The position numbers were made by a program, and so were the translations under genes. Shown in pieces: positions 63,328-64,000 of a DNA stretch of 64,000 nucleotides. The DNA is from an uncultured Pelagibacteraceae bacterium. Its GTDB lineage: Bacteria; Pseudomonadota; Alphaproteobacteria; Pelagibacterales; Pelagibacteraceae. The notes beneath the pieces are model-generated. The model did not search any database. It worked only from the letters and a program-made list of their open reading frames with translations, and was not told where the DNA came from. The DNA is taken from assembly GCA_902574035.1 (NCBI GenBank), contig CACGMC010000001.1, positions 245,239-309,238 of the forward strand. Reading direction: 5' to 3'. Position 1 is the first letter of the stretch. Each line of letters starts with the position of its first letter.

Positions 63328-64000
63328 ATGAATCACAAAGCAATTTTATTCTATTTAGGTCTTTTTACTTTTCCTTTATCTGGATTAGCTTTTCTAAATA
63401 TTCTTTATTCAACATATTTTGATTATTTTTTAAGTATCGAGTCTTACACTATAACTTTTTTCCTTACTTTAGGCGCTGGATCGTTTCTTTGTTTTTATGG
63501 AAAAAATTCTCTTAAAAAAATCAATTTCTATGAACAGTTAATTTTAATTATTTTAGTCTATTCATTTTCATCTTTTTTTGTCGCTTTGCCTTATTACTTT
63601 AGTAATTATCAGATTACTTTTATAGACTCAATTTTTGAGAGTTTTTCAGGAATAACTTCAACCGGGTTTACTATATTTGATAACATTAAGTATTTAGACC
63701 CAACCTTAATATTGTGGAGATCCTCGTCTCAATGGATAGGTGGACTATATTTTTTAGTAATCTTAATAATAATTTTTTCAAATAATCAATATAACTTTAG
63801 ATTAAATCATTTAGTTTATACAGGAAATATGGGATCCTTTTCAAAATCAAATACTAAAAATATTTTACTTCAGATTTTCCTAGTTTATTCACTTTTAACA
63901 TTATTGATTTTTATAATACTTAATATTGGTAATGTAAGACTTTTTAATTCACTTAATCTGTCAATGACAATTATTTCTAATGGAGGATTTCTTCCCTCAA
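63328..64000 (+). CDS. trkH: TrkH-family potassium uptake protein, N-terminal part
   Basis: The frame opens at ATG 63328 and runs off the right edge after 224 codons. It is strongly hydrophobic with several membrane helices. It holds the first pore-loop region FSGITSTGFTIFDNI and the following LWRSSSQWIGGLYFLVI, both typical of TrkH/KtrB potassium channels. It begins 10 bases after nadK. Confidence 0.85.
   Translation, partial: MNHKAILFYLGLFTFPLSGLAFLNILYSTYFDYFLSIESYTITFFLTLGAGSFLCFYGKNSLKKINFYEQLILIILVYSFSSFFVALPYYFSNYQITFIDSIFESFSGITSTGFTIFDNIKYLDPTLILWRSSSQWIGGLYFLVILIIIFSNNQYNFRLNHLVYTGNMGSFSKSNTKNILLQIFLVYSLLTLLIFIILNIGNVRLFNSLNLSMTIISNGGFLPS

Noticed and set aside
1..64000. Riboswitches, CRISPR arrays and insertion sequences
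   Set aside because: All gaps between genes are under about 190 bases. I saw no repeat-spacer pattern, no transposase, and no recognisable glycine, SAM or TPP riboswitch core.

Overview
The window is a stretch of a very AT-rich, tightly packed bacterial chromosome. Genes abut or overlap, no gap between genes exceeds about 190 bases, and there are no transposases, phage genes or CRISPR arrays. The gene order purB-purC-purS-purQ-purL-bolA-grxD facing rpsD is typical of Alphaproteobacteria. With the extreme compaction, low GC and marine-type solute uptake, this points to a streamlined SAR11 (Pelagibacterales)-like organism. That placement is an inference from content and style; no rRNA gene is present to confirm it.

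Region 1 (about 1-21 kb) is a surface-glycan region interrupted by a polyamine/methionine-salvage operon. It holds a C-methyltransferase, gmd, a GT61 protein, an O-methyltransferase-like gene, two DUF4422 genes and two GT2 genes arranged around a tRNA-Met, rfbA/rfbB, an epimerase, an acetamidino-sugar cassette (wbuX/Y/Z-like plus a DUF6165 gene), a GT9 and a GT4 gene. Embedded at 11.5-16 kb is mtnP-mtnA-class II aldolase-speD/speE fusion-nitrilase. Its gene set joins spermidine-type synthesis, which releases methylthioadenosine, to its recycling by what looks like the DHAP shunt.

Region 2 (about 21-35.9 kb) holds small metabolic and redox genes, an MFS carrier, rpoZ-dusA, a TauE/SafE carrier and a phosphomannomutase. 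It also holds nrdAB behind a recognisable promoter with two NrdR-type boxes, and a minus-strand gph-lysE-prpB-prpC set.

Region 3 (about 36-52 kb) is core metabolism. On the plus strand are a stand-alone GlmU acetyltransferase domain, glmS, class II DAHP synthase, nadE, cysS, cimA, trmJ and rpsD. On the minus strand are sfsA, map, the purine genes, bolA and grxD.

Region 4 (about 52-64 kb) has a CinA N-terminal domain protein, two more glycosyltransferases (GT17 and GT8-like) and a fumarylacetoacetase-family gene. A divergent carbohydrate locus follows: a GH13 glucoside phosphorylase plus MalK-type ATPase on one strand, a binding protein and two unusual permeases on the other. tRNA-Leu, nadK and the start of a trkH gene end the window.

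The most notable items are the mtn/aldolase/speDE operon, the lone GlmU acetyltransferase domain, the HisF-like protein with both catalytic aspartates changed, the DUF11-like insertion in an ABC permease, the terminator-like hairpin between binding protein and permease, and the consistent overlap of convergent stop codons.
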